Below are positions 38,302 through 50,890 of a DNA stretch of 60,082 bases, in pieces. Below the pieces are notes generated by a model. That model was given only the letters and a program-made list of their open reading frames with translations, searched no databases and was not told the origin of the DNA. Every line of letters starts with the position of its first letter. Positions within the stretch are counted from its first letter, which is position 1. The stretch is from NCBI GenBank assembly GCA_046349615.1, contig JAXMBZ010000019.1:1-60082 (forward strand), given 5' to 3'. The position numbers and the translations under genes are program-made. This DNA is from JADJNY01 sp046349615. Lineage in GTDB: Bacteria; Planctomycetota; UBA1135; GCA-002686595.

Positions 38302-41300
38302 ATGACCGACAGCCTCTTCGCACCGCTCCCCGACGACCTCACCGCGAAGCCCGACGCCGCCGAAGCCGAGGTGCTCGCGACGTGGCGCGCGCGCGGCACG
38401 TTCGCCGCCGTGCAGCAAGCGCGGGCCGACGCGCCGTCCTTCGTGTTCTGGGAGGGACCGCCCACCGCGAACGGTCGACCGGGCATCCACCACGTGCTCG
38501 CACGCACGATCAAGGACGCCGTCTGCCGCTGGCAGACGATGAACGGCAAGCGCGTCGTCCGCAAAGCCGGGTGGGACACGCACGGGCTGCCGGTCGAGCT
38601 CGAGGTCGAAAAGAAGCTCGGAATCAGCGGGAAACCCGACATCGAGCGCTACGGCGTCGCGGCGTTCAACAAGCAGTGCCGCGAGTCCGTGTGGACGTAC
38701 AAGAAGGACTGGGAGCAGCTCTCCGAGCGCATCGCCTACTGGCTCGACTACTCCGACCCGTACATCACGTACGCGGAGGACTACGTCGAGTCCGTGTGGA
38801 ACCTGCTCGCGCGCTTCCACCGCGCCGGGCTCGTCTACCGCGGCAAGAAGGTGCTCCCGTACTGCGGGCGCTGCGGCACGGGCCTCTCGTCGCACGAGCT
38901 CGGCCAGCCCGGCGTGTACCGCGACGTCCAGGACCCGAGCGTCACCGTGCGGTTCCGGCTCGCGACGCAGAAGGACGCGACGGAGCCCGAGAGTCTGCTC
39001 GCGTGGACGACGACGCCTTGGACGCTGCCGTCGAACTTCGCGCTCGCGGTGCACCCGGACCTCGACTACGTCCGTGCGCGCGTGCGGCACATCGCCGGCA
39101 AGGGAGCGGACGCGAAGGAGGTCTTCCGCGAGATCGTGTGGGTCGCTGCCGCGCGCGCGGAGGCCGTGCTGCCGAAGGGGTACGAAGTGCTCGAGACCCG
39201 GAAGGGGAGCGCGCTCCTCGGGAGCGCCTACGAGCCGCTCTTCCTGGCCCACCCGTCCACGGCGCTGCTGCCGCCGGGCGCGCCCGCGGACGCCGTCGCG
39301 CGTCGGCACCGCGTGGTCGCGGGGTCGTTCGTGACCACCACCGACGGCACGGGCGTCGTCCACATGGCGTGCTACGGCGCCGACGACTGGGACGTCGCGG
39401 GCAAGAACGGCATCGCCGCGATCCTCGGCCCCGGTCCGAACGGGCGCTACCTGCAGGACGTGCGCGCGCCGGCCGGTGCGACCGTCGTGCCCGCCGACAC
39501 GTGGTTCAAGGACGCGGACGAGCTCGTGGTCGCGGACCTCAAGGCGCGGCACTTGATGTTCAAGAATGCGCGCGAATCGCACAGCTACCCGCACTGCTGG
39601 CGCTGCAACACCGCGCTGTACTACTTCCCGGTCGACGCCTGGTACATCAAGACGACGGCGTACAAGGACCGGATGGTCGAACTCAACCGGAGCATCCGCT
39701 GGGTTCCGCCCGAAGTCGGCGAGAAGCGCTTCGGCGAGTGGCTCGAGAACAACGTCGACTGGAACATCTCGCGCGACCGCTACTGGGGGACGCCGCTCCC
39801 GTTCTGGAGCTGCGATCGCGACGAGACACACGAGGTCGCGATCGACGGCGTGGCCGACTTGAAGCGGCGCGCGGGCAAGCTCCCCGAGGGCTTCGACAAC
39901 CACAAGCCGCTCATCGACGACGTCGTGTTCCCCTGCGAGCACTGCGGCGGGACGATGCGGCGCACGAAGAGCGTGCTCGACTGCTGGTTCGACTCGGGCG
40001 CGATGCCGTACGCGCAGTACCACTGGCCGTTCGGCGACGGGCCCGCGAAGGTGCGCGACCAGTTCCCGGCGGACTTCATCGCCGAGGGCCTCGACCAGAC
40101 GCGCGGATGGTTCTACACGCTGCACGCGATCGGCGCGTTCGTCACGTCGCTTCCCGAGTTCGGCGCGCAGCCGCGGCCCGCGTACACGACGTGCGTCGTG
40201 AACGGGCTCGTCCTCGACAAGGACGGCGTGAAGATGTCGAAGCGGCTCGGCAACGTCGTCGATCCGTGGAAGGCGATCCAGGAGAACGGCGCGGACGCGG
40301 TGCGCTGGTACCTCGTCGCGAGCGGGCAGCCGTGGCTCCCGAAGCGGTTCGATCCCGCGGGCCTCGTCGAAGTGCGGCGCAAGCACTTCGGGACCCTCGT
40401 GAACAGCTACAAGTTCTTCGCGGACTACGCGCGCATCGACCGCTTCGACGCGACTTCGCCCGAGATCCCGCCGGTCGCACGGCGCCCCGAGATCGATCGC
40501 TGGCTCGCGTCACGCACGGAATCGCTGGTCGCCGACGTGCGCTCGCGTATGGACGCCTACGACCTGGCGGAAGCCTGTCGTGCGATCGAGGACTTCGTCG
40601 CGGACGACCTCTCGAACTGGTACATCCGCCGCAATCGGCGGCGCTTCTGGCTCGCCGAGACGGGCGCGGACAAGCTTGCCGCCTTCGCGACCCTGCACGA
40701 GGCGCTGAAGACGGTTGCGCTCCTCGGTGCGCCCTTCGCACCCTTCCTCTCGGAGATGCTGTGGTCGCGGCTCGTGCCCAGGGCCGGCTCCGTCCACGCC
40801 GAGCGCGCGCCAGACGTTCGCGCGGGCAGCCTCGATGCGGATCTCGAAGCGAGCATGCGTACCGTGAAGCGCGTCGTCGTCCTCGGTCGCGCGCTCCGCG
40901 ATCGAATCGGAATCAAGAACCGCCAGCCGTTGCGCGCCATCCACCTCCGCTCCTCGGACGAGCGCGCGCTCGCGCTGCTCGGGCGTGAGTTCGCGCGAGA
41001 ACTCGTGCTCGGGGAGCTGAACGTGAAACGGATCGGAAGCCTCGCGGCGGACGACGGGAGACTCTGCACGCTCCGGGCGAAGGCGAACTTCAAGGTGCTC
41101 GGGAAGCGCCTCGGGGGGGCCATGAAGGCGGCCGCTGCCGCGATCGAGGCCTTGCCCTCCGAGCGCGTCGCGACCCTTCGGGCAGGCACTTCGATCGCGC
41201 TGCGTGTCGAGGGCCAGGATGTCGAGCTCGGGCCGGAGGACGTGCTCGTGCAGGTCGAAACCCGCGCCGACTTCGAGCTCGAAACCGATGGGCGGTTCGT

Positions 41301-41607
41301 CGTCTGGTTCGACGTCGAACTCGACGAGGAGCTGGTCCTGGAGGGGATCGCTCGCGAGGTCGTGAACCGACTCAACAGCCTTCGCAAGGAGAGCGGGTTG
41401 GCCCCCGAAGACCGGATCACGCTCATCCTCTGGGCGGCCCGGGACGACGTGCGCGCAGCACTCGATCGATTCGGTGCCATGATCTCCGCGGAGACCCTGG
41501 CGACCGCCTGTTCCGTGCGTGAGCCCGCGTCGGACGAAAGCGGATGGGTAGACCTCGACCTGGGGGACGGCCGAATACTGCGGGCGCGGCTCCTGCGGTC
41601 CCTCTGA
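38302..41607 (+). CDS. ileS: Isoleucyl-tRNA synthetase, type 2 with GXHH signature
   Basis: An 1101-residue class I synthetase that charges tRNA-Ile. The catalytic motif HXGH is replaced by GIHH (residues 61-64, in ANGRPGIHHVL). KMSKR is intact (Lys644, KMSKRLGN). WDTHGLPVELEVE, rather than the WDCHGLP of type 1 enzymes, and the long C-terminal domain (ELNVKRIGSLAADDG to the end) mark the eukaryote-like IleRS2 type. The editing domain has WTTTPWTLPSN and GTGVVHMACYGADDWD. Published work on IleRS2 enzymes with the swapped GXHH motif reports hyper-resistance to mupirocin, so this strain may be naturally resistant. Codon use becomes less GCG/CTC-biased in the last ~0.8 kb. Confidence 0.96.
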   Translation: MTDSLFAPLPDDLTAKPDAAEAEVLATWRARGTFAAVQQARADAPSFVFWEGPPTANGRPGIHHVLARTIKDAVCRWQTMNGKRVVRKAGWDTHGLPVELEVEKKLGISGKPDIERYGVAAFNKQCRESVWTYKKDWEQLSERIAYWLDYSDPYITYAEDYVESVWNLLARFHRAGLVYRGKKVLPYCGRCGTGLSSHELGQPGVYRDVQDPSVTVRFRLATQKDATEPESLLAWTTTPWTLPSNFALAVHPDLDYVRARVRHIAGKGADAKEVFREIVWVAAARAEAVLPKGYEVLETRKGSALLGSAYEPLFLAHPSTALLPPGAPADAVARRHRVVAGSFVTTTDGTGVVHMACYGADDWDVAGKNGIAAILGPGPNGRYLQDVRAPAGATVVPADTWFKDADELVVADLKARHLMFKNARESHSYPHCWRCNTALYYFPVDAWYIKTTAYKDRMVELNRSIRWVPPEVGEKRFGEWLENNVDWNISRDRYWGTPLPFWSCDRDETHEVAIDGVADLKRRAGKLPEGFDNHKPLIDDVVFPCEHCGGTMRRTKSVLDCWFDSGAMPYAQYHWPFGDGPAKVRDQFPADFIAEGLDQTRGWFYTLHAIGAFVTSLPEFGAQPRPAYTTCVVNGLVLDKDGVKMSKRLGNVVDPWKAIQENGADAVRWYLVASGQPWLPKRFDPAGLVEVRRKHFGTLVNSYKFFADYARIDRFDATSPEIPPVARRPEIDRWLASRTESLVADVRSRMDAYDLAEACRAIEDFVADDLSNWYIRRNRRRFWLAETGADKLAAFATLHEALKTVALLGAPFAPFLSEMLWSRLVPRAGSVHAERAPDVRAGSLDADLEASMRTVKRVVVLGRALRDRIGIKNRQPLRAIHLRSSDERALALLGREFARELVLGELNVKRIGSLAADDGRLCTLRAKANFKVLGKRLGGAMKAAAAAIEALPSERVATLRAGTSIALRVEGQDVELGPEDVLVQVETRADFELETDGRFVVWFDVELDEELVLEGIAREVVNRLNSLRKESGLAPEDRITLILWAARDDVRAALDRFGAMISAETLATACSVREPASDESGWVDLDLGDGRILRARLLRSL

Positions 41608-41734
41608 GCGGGGTTCGTCGGCTGCCGCGGCGATCGTCGTCGTCCCCGGCATCCCTCGGATCGCCATCGCGGTGAGGCGTGAACTCGGGAGCATCGCGAG
41701 CGGAAATCCCGTGTCGCGGGCGAGCTCGATGGAG

Positions 41735-41740
41735 TAGCTT
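41735..41740 (+). promoter_or_regulatory. Candidate -10 for the 6S RNA
   Basis: TAGCTT five bases before the base of the 6S closing stem (41745), a suitable distance from a transcription start. No clear -35. Confidence 0.4.
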
Positions 41741-41744
41741 CTGC

Positions 41745-41911
41745 GCGTCGGGGCAACCCTGGTGCGCAGGTGACCTGTCCTGATCCCTGGAGCCGAACAA
41801 CAACCACATGGGCCCTGTTCGATTGCGCGGCAACCCGCGCGGTGTTGGGCCCTCCTGGAACCTCGTGGTTCCGGGTTCCGACGGGCACGGCTTCACTGGG
41901 GCCCCCGACGC
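41745..41911 (+). ncRNA. ssrS: 6S RNA (SsrS-like)
   Basis: No coding frame fits the 419-bp gap after ileS, but it folds like 6S RNA, the mimic of an open promoter that sequesters sigma-70 RNA polymerase. GCGTCGGGG (41745-41753) pairs with CCCCGACGC (41903-41911) as the closing stem. The 5' bubble strand CCCTGGAGCCGA and following CAACCACA match the E. coli CCCTGAGCCGATA...ACCACA region. The terminal stem is GGGCCC/GGGCCC with GCGCGG-CAAC-CCGCGC on top. The 3' bubble strand has a small hairpin GGAACC-TCGT-GGTTCC followed by GGGTTCCGACGGGCACGG, as in E. coli (GAACC..GGTTC, GGGTTACAGCCTGCGG). Length, about 170-180 nt, is normal. Ends are approximate. Confidence 0.85.
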
Positions 41912-42026
41912 TCCACCGCCCTCGGCTCCCGCCGAGCGGTGACGCGTTTCGGGGCTTGGCGCCCTTTCCGCGCGCCGCTCGAGCGTTCATGCCGGGGGAG
42001 CACCTCAACCGGTTCGACGACTCGAC

Positions 42027-43379
42027 ATGCGCACCCTTCTCCTCGTTCTCCTGGCGGCAGGTTTGGCCTGGCTGCTGCTTCGCTCGGTTCCGTCCTCCGA
42101 AACCCAGGCTGCAGGGCCGGAAAGCGCGGGAACCATGCTCTCCCCGGAATCCGACCCGGCCGGGGAATCGAAGCCCACCGCGCCTCCGGAGGCACCGAAG
42201 ACCGGCGCGGGAGCGGCCCCGGTTCGTGAGGCCGTCGAAAGCCCTCAGGTCGCCGCGAACCCCTCCCACCCGGCCCAGCCTTCCACGGAGGACGGTCCTC
42301 CGAAAATCGACAGGGGCATCTCCAGCCCCTCGAGGAGCGCGGACGTCCTCCTGGGTGAGTTGCTCGCGCACACTCCGGCCCACGCGGAGTCCCGCCTGGA
42401 GTCCATCGCGGGGGGCTACTCGACGTCTCGACTGGCGTGGGCCCGGGCGCTCTGCGCCCTCGCCGCGGGGGACGCGGTGCGGGCGGGCCAGCTTGCTCAA
42501 GGGCTCGACGCGGACGGAGATCTCAGCGGAGTCGAACTCGAGTTCGTGCGACGCGGCAACGCGCAGACGGGGGTGGTTCCGAGTTCCACGGGTTCCGACG
42601 GGCCGGCCCTGTCGGGGGCCCGCATCGCGCTGCTCGCGCGGAGTGCTCGGCTACGAGCCGAGGAGGGGCACGCTCGGTTGGCCGTGCTGCAACTCACCGA
42701 GGCGATCCTGATGGACCTCCATGCGCCGTGGCGACCCGACCCGGCCGTGCTGGCCGAGTGGAGCGACTTCCTCGCTCGGATGGCCCGAGAAACCCGCTGG
42801 AAACGCGACGGCGAGTGGCCCTCCGTCGACGTGACCGTGCAGAAGGGCGAGAGCCTCATCTCGATCCGCAAGCGAGTGATCGGGGAGCATCCTGGTCTCG
42901 TCATCAGCACGGGGCTCATCGCGCGTTCGAACCAGTTGCGCGGAGACGTCCTTCACCCGGGTGAGAAACTCCGGATCCCGACGGAGCGCGTGCGGATGCT
43001 GGTCGACCTGGACGCGCACTGGGCCTTCTACCTGATGGGAGACGAGATCGTCTGCGCCTGGCCGGTCGGAGTCGGCAAGCTCGGCAGCGAGACACGCCCC
43101 GGCGAGTACCGGGTCGGCGACAAGCGCAAGGATCCCATGTGGTTTCCGCCGGGACAGGAGCCCGTACCTTTCGGGGACCCTCGAAACCCGTTGGGTACGC
43201 GATGGATCGAGCTGGAGCAGCCGGACGGGACCGCCACCCACCTGGGCTTCCACGGGACCAACGAGCCGGACAGCGTCGGGAAGGACGCAAGTCAAGGCTG
43301 CCTGCGCATGCGCCAGGGCGACATCGAAGAGCTCTTCGAGATCCTGCCGGCGGGTGCAGGGGTGACCATCCAGTCCTGA
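42027..43379 (+). CDS. LysM-containing L,D-transpeptidase (YkuD family)
   Basis: A 450-residue exported protein. An N-terminal membrane anchor (MRTLLLVLLAAGLAWLLL) is followed by a Pro/Ala/Glu-rich linker to about residue 100, then a helical region, a LysM domain (VTVQKGESLISIRKRVIGEHPG to LRIPTE) and the YkuD catalytic domain. The active site is complete: GFHGTNEPDSVG, then SQGCLRM with catalytic Cys425. Such enzymes make 3-3 peptidoglycan cross-links or attach proteins to peptidoglycan, so the cell probably has a murein wall. A second LysM protein is encoded at 52400-52915. Confidence 0.92.
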   Translation: MRTLLLVLLAAGLAWLLLRSVPSSETQAAGPESAGTMLSPESDPAGESKPTAPPEAPKTGAGAAPVREAVESPQVAANPSHPAQPSTEDGPPKIDRGISSPSRSADVLLGELLAHTPAHAESRLESIAGGYSTSRLAWARALCALAAGDAVRAGQLAQGLDADGDLSGVELEFVRRGNAQTGVVPSSTGSDGPALSGARIALLARSARLRAEEGHARLAVLQLTEAILMDLHAPWRPDPAVLAEWSDFLARMARETRWKRDGEWPSVDVTVQKGESLISIRKRVIGEHPGLVISTGLIARSNQLRGDVLHPGEKLRIPTERVRMLVDLDAHWAFYLMGDEIVCAWPVGVGKLGSETRPGEYRVGDKRKDPMWFPPGQEPVPFGDPRNPLGTRWIELEQPDGTATHLGFHGTNEPDSVGKDASQGCLRMRQGDIEELFEILPAGAGVTIQS

Positions 43380-43668
43380 GGTCCAGGCCGAGAAGGAGAG
43401 CCTCAGCGGCCTGCACGCCGGGCTGGTGATGGGGGAGGATCTCAACGGTCCGGCGGCCCGGAAGGCCGTCTGTGGGGGGGGCGGGCGGGGCGGGAACCAA
43501 GCTCACGCCCGCCGCACCAGGGAAGCACCCCCTCGCGGAAGGGGGGACAGGGGCCTCGGGACGCGGAGAACGGCCTGGAGAAGCAGAAAAGCCGACGCCG
43601 CAATCCCATCAGAAACAAGGAGTTACGGCGAACCAGAGGGGGATCCGGCTGAAAGTTCTCCGAGGGCA
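43380..43668 (+). other. Intergenic DNA upstream of the rrn promoter
   Basis: About 290 bp with no convincing gene. A weak 7-bp hairpin (CAGGCCG at 43384, CGGCCTG at 43407) follows the transpeptidase gene. The rest is purine-rich with no motif I recognise. Confidence 0.5.
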
Positions 43669-43696
43669 TTGACCCAGGCCTGAAGAACCCTATCAT
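43669..43696 (+). promoter_or_regulatory. rrn operon promoter
   Basis: TTGACC (43669-43674), 16-bp spacer, TATCAT (43691-43696), followed by a ~160-nt leader to the 16S gene. The best vegetative-type promoter in the window. Confidence 0.7.
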
Positions 43697-43775
43697 CCCG
43701 CTCCCTCGAACGCCGGCGACGAGCTGCGCGAACGAGGGCCGGGGCCGCGCAGGCGACTGCGAGCGGCAACGAACC

Positions 43776-43788
43776 GGATCTTTGAAAA
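43776..43788 (+). promoter_or_regulatory. boxA-like antitermination element, 16S leader
   Basis: GGATCTTTGAAAA, resembling the E. coli rrn boxA (TGCTCTTTAACAA). The identical 13-mer recurs before 23S at 45778. Confidence 0.55.
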
Positions 43789-43790
43789 TC

Positions 43791-43817
43791 AGGGTGGCCC
43801 TTGAAACCATGCGAGCG
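43791..43817 (+). other. 5' arm of the 16S processing stem
   Basis: This 27-nt segment is complementary, with a few mismatches, to 45464-45490 downstream of 16S; GGGTGGCCC pairs perfectly with GGGCCACCC. Together they would form the RNase III stalk that releases pre-16S. Confidence 0.65.
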
Positions 43818-43862
43818 CCGGCTGTCGAAAGGCAGCTGGAGAACAAGAAACAGAACAAACAC

Positions 43863-45417
<1,555 letters not shown>

Positions 45418-45463
45418 CGGATATTGTTAGACCCCTGCCTAAACAGGGGGCGAAGCATAAGAA

Positions 45464-45490
45464 CGTTCGCTATGGTGACGAGGGCCACCC
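45464..45490 (+). other. 3' arm of the 16S processing stem
   Basis: Complementary partner of 43791-43817, in the 16S-tRNA-Ile spacer. Confidence 0.65.
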
Positions 45491-45549
45491 ATCTCATCCA
45501 CACGGTCTTGATCAGCCAAGACAACATCAGGACTGGGCGAAACGACAAC

Positions 45550-45626
45550 GGGCCTGTAGCTCAGTTGGTTAGAGCGTCCGCCTGATAAGCGGGAGGTCAG
45601 TGGTTCAAATCCACTCAGGCCCACCA
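45550..45626 (+). tRNA. tRNA-Ile (GAT anticodon)
   Basis: 77 nt with encoded CCA. Acceptor GGGCCTG pairs with CAGGCCC; anticodon loop CTGATAA; T-arm GGTTCAAATCC. Lies in the 16S-23S spacer. Confidence 0.98.
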
Positions 45627-45637
45627 CTTACCAGGTT

Positions 45638-45713
45638 GGGGGCGTAGCTCAGTTGGTAGAGCACCTGGTTTGCAACCAGGCGGTCGTGGGTTCGAATCCC
45701 GTCGCCTCCACCA
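45638..45713 (+). tRNA. tRNA-Ala (TGC anticodon)
   Basis: 76 nt with encoded CCA. Acceptor GGGGGCG pairs with CGCCTCC (one G/T); anticodon loop TTTGCAA; T-arm GGTTCGAATCC. Follows tRNA-Ile by 11 bp. Confidence 0.98.
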
Positions 45714-45777
45714 GCTGGTGCCACCTGATACCGTGTGTCAAGATGAGTGATACAACACGGAGCGCTTGTCGCTTCGT

Positions 45778-45790
45778 GGATCTTTGAAAA
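45778..45790 (+). promoter_or_regulatory. boxA-like element before 23S
   Basis: GGATCTTTGAAAA, an exact copy of the element at 43776, placed before the 23S gene as second boxA elements are in enteric rrn operons. Confidence 0.55.
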
Positions 45791-45793
45791 CAA

Positions 45794-45808
45794 GGCGAGT
45801 TGCAAGAA
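45794..45808 (+). other. 5' arm of the 23S processing stem
   Basis: GGCGAGTTGCAAGAA pairs over 15 bp (one G/T) with TTCTTGTAACTCGCC at 48848-48862, enclosing the 23S gene. Likely RNase III stalk. Confidence 0.7.
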
Positions 45809-45831
45809 CGTGGATACAGTACAAGTGAAAT

Positions 45832-48804
<2,973 letters not shown>

Positions 48805-48847
48805 CTTCTCCTCGCTTCTGCGAGCAGTAGGTCTTGTGTGTATCTGC

Positions 48848-48862
48848 TTCTTGTAACTCGCC
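48848..48862 (+). other. 3' arm of the 23S processing stem
   Basis: Partner of 45794-45808. A separate hairpin, TGCCCCGTG-TCA-CGCGGGGCA (48870-48890), follows in the 23S-5S spacer. Confidence 0.7.
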
Positions 48863-48897
48863 TCGAACATGCCCCGTGTCACGCGGGGCAAACGAAT

Positions 48898-49006
48898 TCC
48901 CGGTGACCATAGGTCTTTGGCCATACCCGTTCCCATACCGAACACGGTCGTCAAGCGGAGACCGCCGATGATATTGCGTTTGCGAGAAAGTAGGTTATCG
49001 CCGGGT
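48898..49006 (+). rRNA. rrf: 5S ribosomal RNA
   Basis: CCCGGTGA (48899-) pairs with TCGCCGGG to form helix I. Internal CCCGTTCCCATACCGAACACGG and GCGAGAAAGTAGG are typical 5S loops. About 109 nt; ends approximate. Linked to 23S. Confidence 0.93.
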
Positions 49007-49014
49007 TTTTCATT

Positions 49015-49048
49015 GGAGGCCGTGCACTGCACGGCCTCCTTTTTTTTT
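49015..49048 (+). terminator. Intrinsic terminator of the rrn operon
   Basis: GGAGGCCGTGCA-C-TGCACGGCCTCC (12-bp arms) followed by nine T. A textbook intrinsic terminator and the only one in the window with a long T-run. Confidence 0.93.
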
Positions 49049-49159
49049 CGTCCCCACGGTCCCGCGTGGATGGTACGTTCCTATGGTCTTCCCCCTCCCC
49101 GGAGGGCGTCGAGACTTGGCTCGCAGCGGAGCAGCCCTGGCGGCGTCGAGGAGTGACGA

Positions 49160-50890
49160 TTGAGCGCAGAAGTCCTATCTGGAGCCCCGCTCGTCGGGCG
49201 TACCCACCGGGTGTCCTGCTCCTGGGCCTCGAGCTTGGTGGGCTTCTCACCGCGGCACACTCCCGTCTACCACTTCGACGTGGTAGTCCTCGGCGGTGGG
49301 ATCGCCGGTTCTGTGGCCGCCTTGTCTGCTGCCCGACTGGGGGCCTCGGTGGCGCTGCTCGCGAAGGGTGAACTGCGAGAGTCGAATACTGTCTACGCCC
49401 AGGGTGGGTTGGCCGCGGCGCTGGTCCCGCCGGACTCGGAGAGTGTGCACGCGGCAGACACGGTCCACGTTGGGTGTGGCCTCTGCGAGCCCGGCGTGGT
49501 CCAACGCGTTGTTCGTGGCGCGCGGGAAGCCGTGGACTTGCTTCTTCGTCTTGGTGCCGAGTTCGATCGAACGGATACTGGGGACCTGGTGTTGTCTCGG
49601 GAGGGCGGGCATTCGTATGCCCGCATCCTCCACGCGAACGGAGATGCGACTGGACAGGAGATTCAGAGAGCTCTGGCGGCCGCCGTATCCAACCACCCCG
49701 GCGTGGCCACCTTCCCGAATACTCACGCCATCGACCTCCTCACCGGTGAAAACGGTAGAGTTGGCGGCGTCCTCGCAATGACGCCGCGCGGCGATGTCGT
49801 GACGTTCTCGGCAGGTCAGGTGATCCTCGCCACCGGCGGCTCTGGTCAGATATTCCGTGAGACGACCAACCCTGCGATCGCGACGGGCGATGGGATCGCA
49901 ATGGGACTACGAGTTGGCGCGACGGTGCGTGATCTTGAGTTCGTCCAATTTCACCCCACGTGTTTGTATATTGCCGGCGCTGCGCGCGTCCTCATCAGTG
50001 AGATCGTTCGGGGGGCTGGAGGAGTACTCCGCGACCGCCAGGGTACTCGGTTCATGCCAGAGTTCCACCCGGACGCTGAGTTGGCACCCCGCGACGTCGT
50101 AAGTCGGGCCGTGTTCTCTGTCATGGTCTCGACTGGGGACACGAACGTCTACCTGGACTTGTCCGATGTCGACGGCGATCCCCATGTGCTGTTCCCGGGG
50201 ATCTCTCGCATTTGTCGGTTCTTTGGGATCGACATCGCGAAGGACCCAGTTCCCGTTCGCCCTGGCGCACACTACCAAGTTGGAGGGCTCCTGGTGGACT
50301 CCGAGGGACGCACGAGCGTACCGGGGTTGTGGGCGGTCGGCGAGTGTGCCAGCAGTGGCTTGCACGGAGCCAATCGAATGGGATCGAATTCGCTTCTCGA
50401 GGGCGCGGTGCTCGGTGCTGCCTGCGGGCATGCGGCCGCTGCCGAGAGGACGCACCCCGAGGCTCCCTCCTGGACCGCACGGAAACAGCGCGTTCTTCCG
50501 AAGCCGCCAGTTGGAGTCCGGGTGAACATCGAGGACATGATCTACTCGTTGAAATCCCTGATGTGGAGGCAGATGGGGGTCGAGCGTACCCGCGCAGGCA
50601 TCGAGGACGCGCTTGCCAAGATCACCTTCTGGTCGCGGGCTTTGGCCGAGTTGGGGTCGTCCGATGTTCGCGCTCTGGAATTGACGAACATGCTCACGGT
50701 GGCTCAGGTCTCTGCCCTCGGGGCGCTGAGCCGTCAAGAGTCGCGCGGGGTGCATTTCCGTAGTGATTTCAAGGAGACGCGACCGGACTGGCGCGTTCAC
50801 ACGGTCATCCGCCCCATCTTGTCCGACGAGAGAATCGAGGAGTTCGAGTTGTCGCATGCTCCAGTGGGGGGTACCAAGTTCCCCCGATGA
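49160..50890 (+). CDS. nadB: L-aspartate oxidase
   Basis: A 576-residue FAD enzyme of the first step of de novo NAD synthesis (aspartate to iminoaspartate). FAD motif DVVVLGGGIAGSVAAL; AQGGLAAAL; QFHPTCLY; substrate Arg in ELAPRDVVSRA; GAHYQVGG (His); NRMGSNSLLEG (Arg). The usual RGEG motif reads RGAG, a change also tolerated in other family members. The start is TTG 49160, with GAGGAG 5-8 bases upstream, and the first ~38 residues form an extension before the FAD motif; a later start cannot be excluded. The stop overlaps hflX (ATGA). NadA and NadC are not in the window. Codon use is less extreme than in most of the window. Confidence 0.93.
   Translation: MSAEVLSGAPLVGRTHRVSCSWASSLVGFSPRHTPVYHFDVVVLGGGIAGSVAALSAARLGASVALLAKGELRESNTVYAQGGLAAALVPPDSESVHAADTVHVGCGLCEPGVVQRVVRGAREAVDLLLRLGAEFDRTDTGDLVLSREGGHSYARILHANGDATGQEIQRALAAAVSNHPGVATFPNTHAIDLLTGENGRVGGVLAMTPRGDVVTFSAGQVILATGGSGQIFRETTNPAIATGDGIAMGLRVGATVRDLEFVQFHPTCLYIAGAARVLISEIVRGAGGVLRDRQGTRFMPEFHPDAELAPRDVVSRAVFSVMVSTGDTNVYLDLSDVDGDPHVLFPGISRICRFFGIDIAKDPVPVRPGAHYQVGGLLVDSEGRTSVPGLWAVGECASSGLHGANRMGSNSLLEGAVLGAACGHAAAAERTHPEAPSWTARKQRVLPKPPVGVRVNIEDMIYSLKSLMWRQMGVERTRAGIEDALAKITFWSRALAELGSSDVRALELTNMLTVAQVSALGALSRQESRGVHFRSDFKETRPDWRVHTVIRPILSDERIEEFELSHAPVGGTKFPR

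Noticed and set aside
43426..43683. Small gene upstream of the rrn promoter
   Set aside because: Composition is Gly/Arg/Ala-rich without any motif, and the frame runs into the rrn promoter.
49981..50050. NadB motif RGEG reads RGAG, as if inactive
   Set aside because: The conserved Glu and Arg before it (SEIVRG) and the other substrate residues remain, and the position is variable in the fumarate reductase/NadB family.
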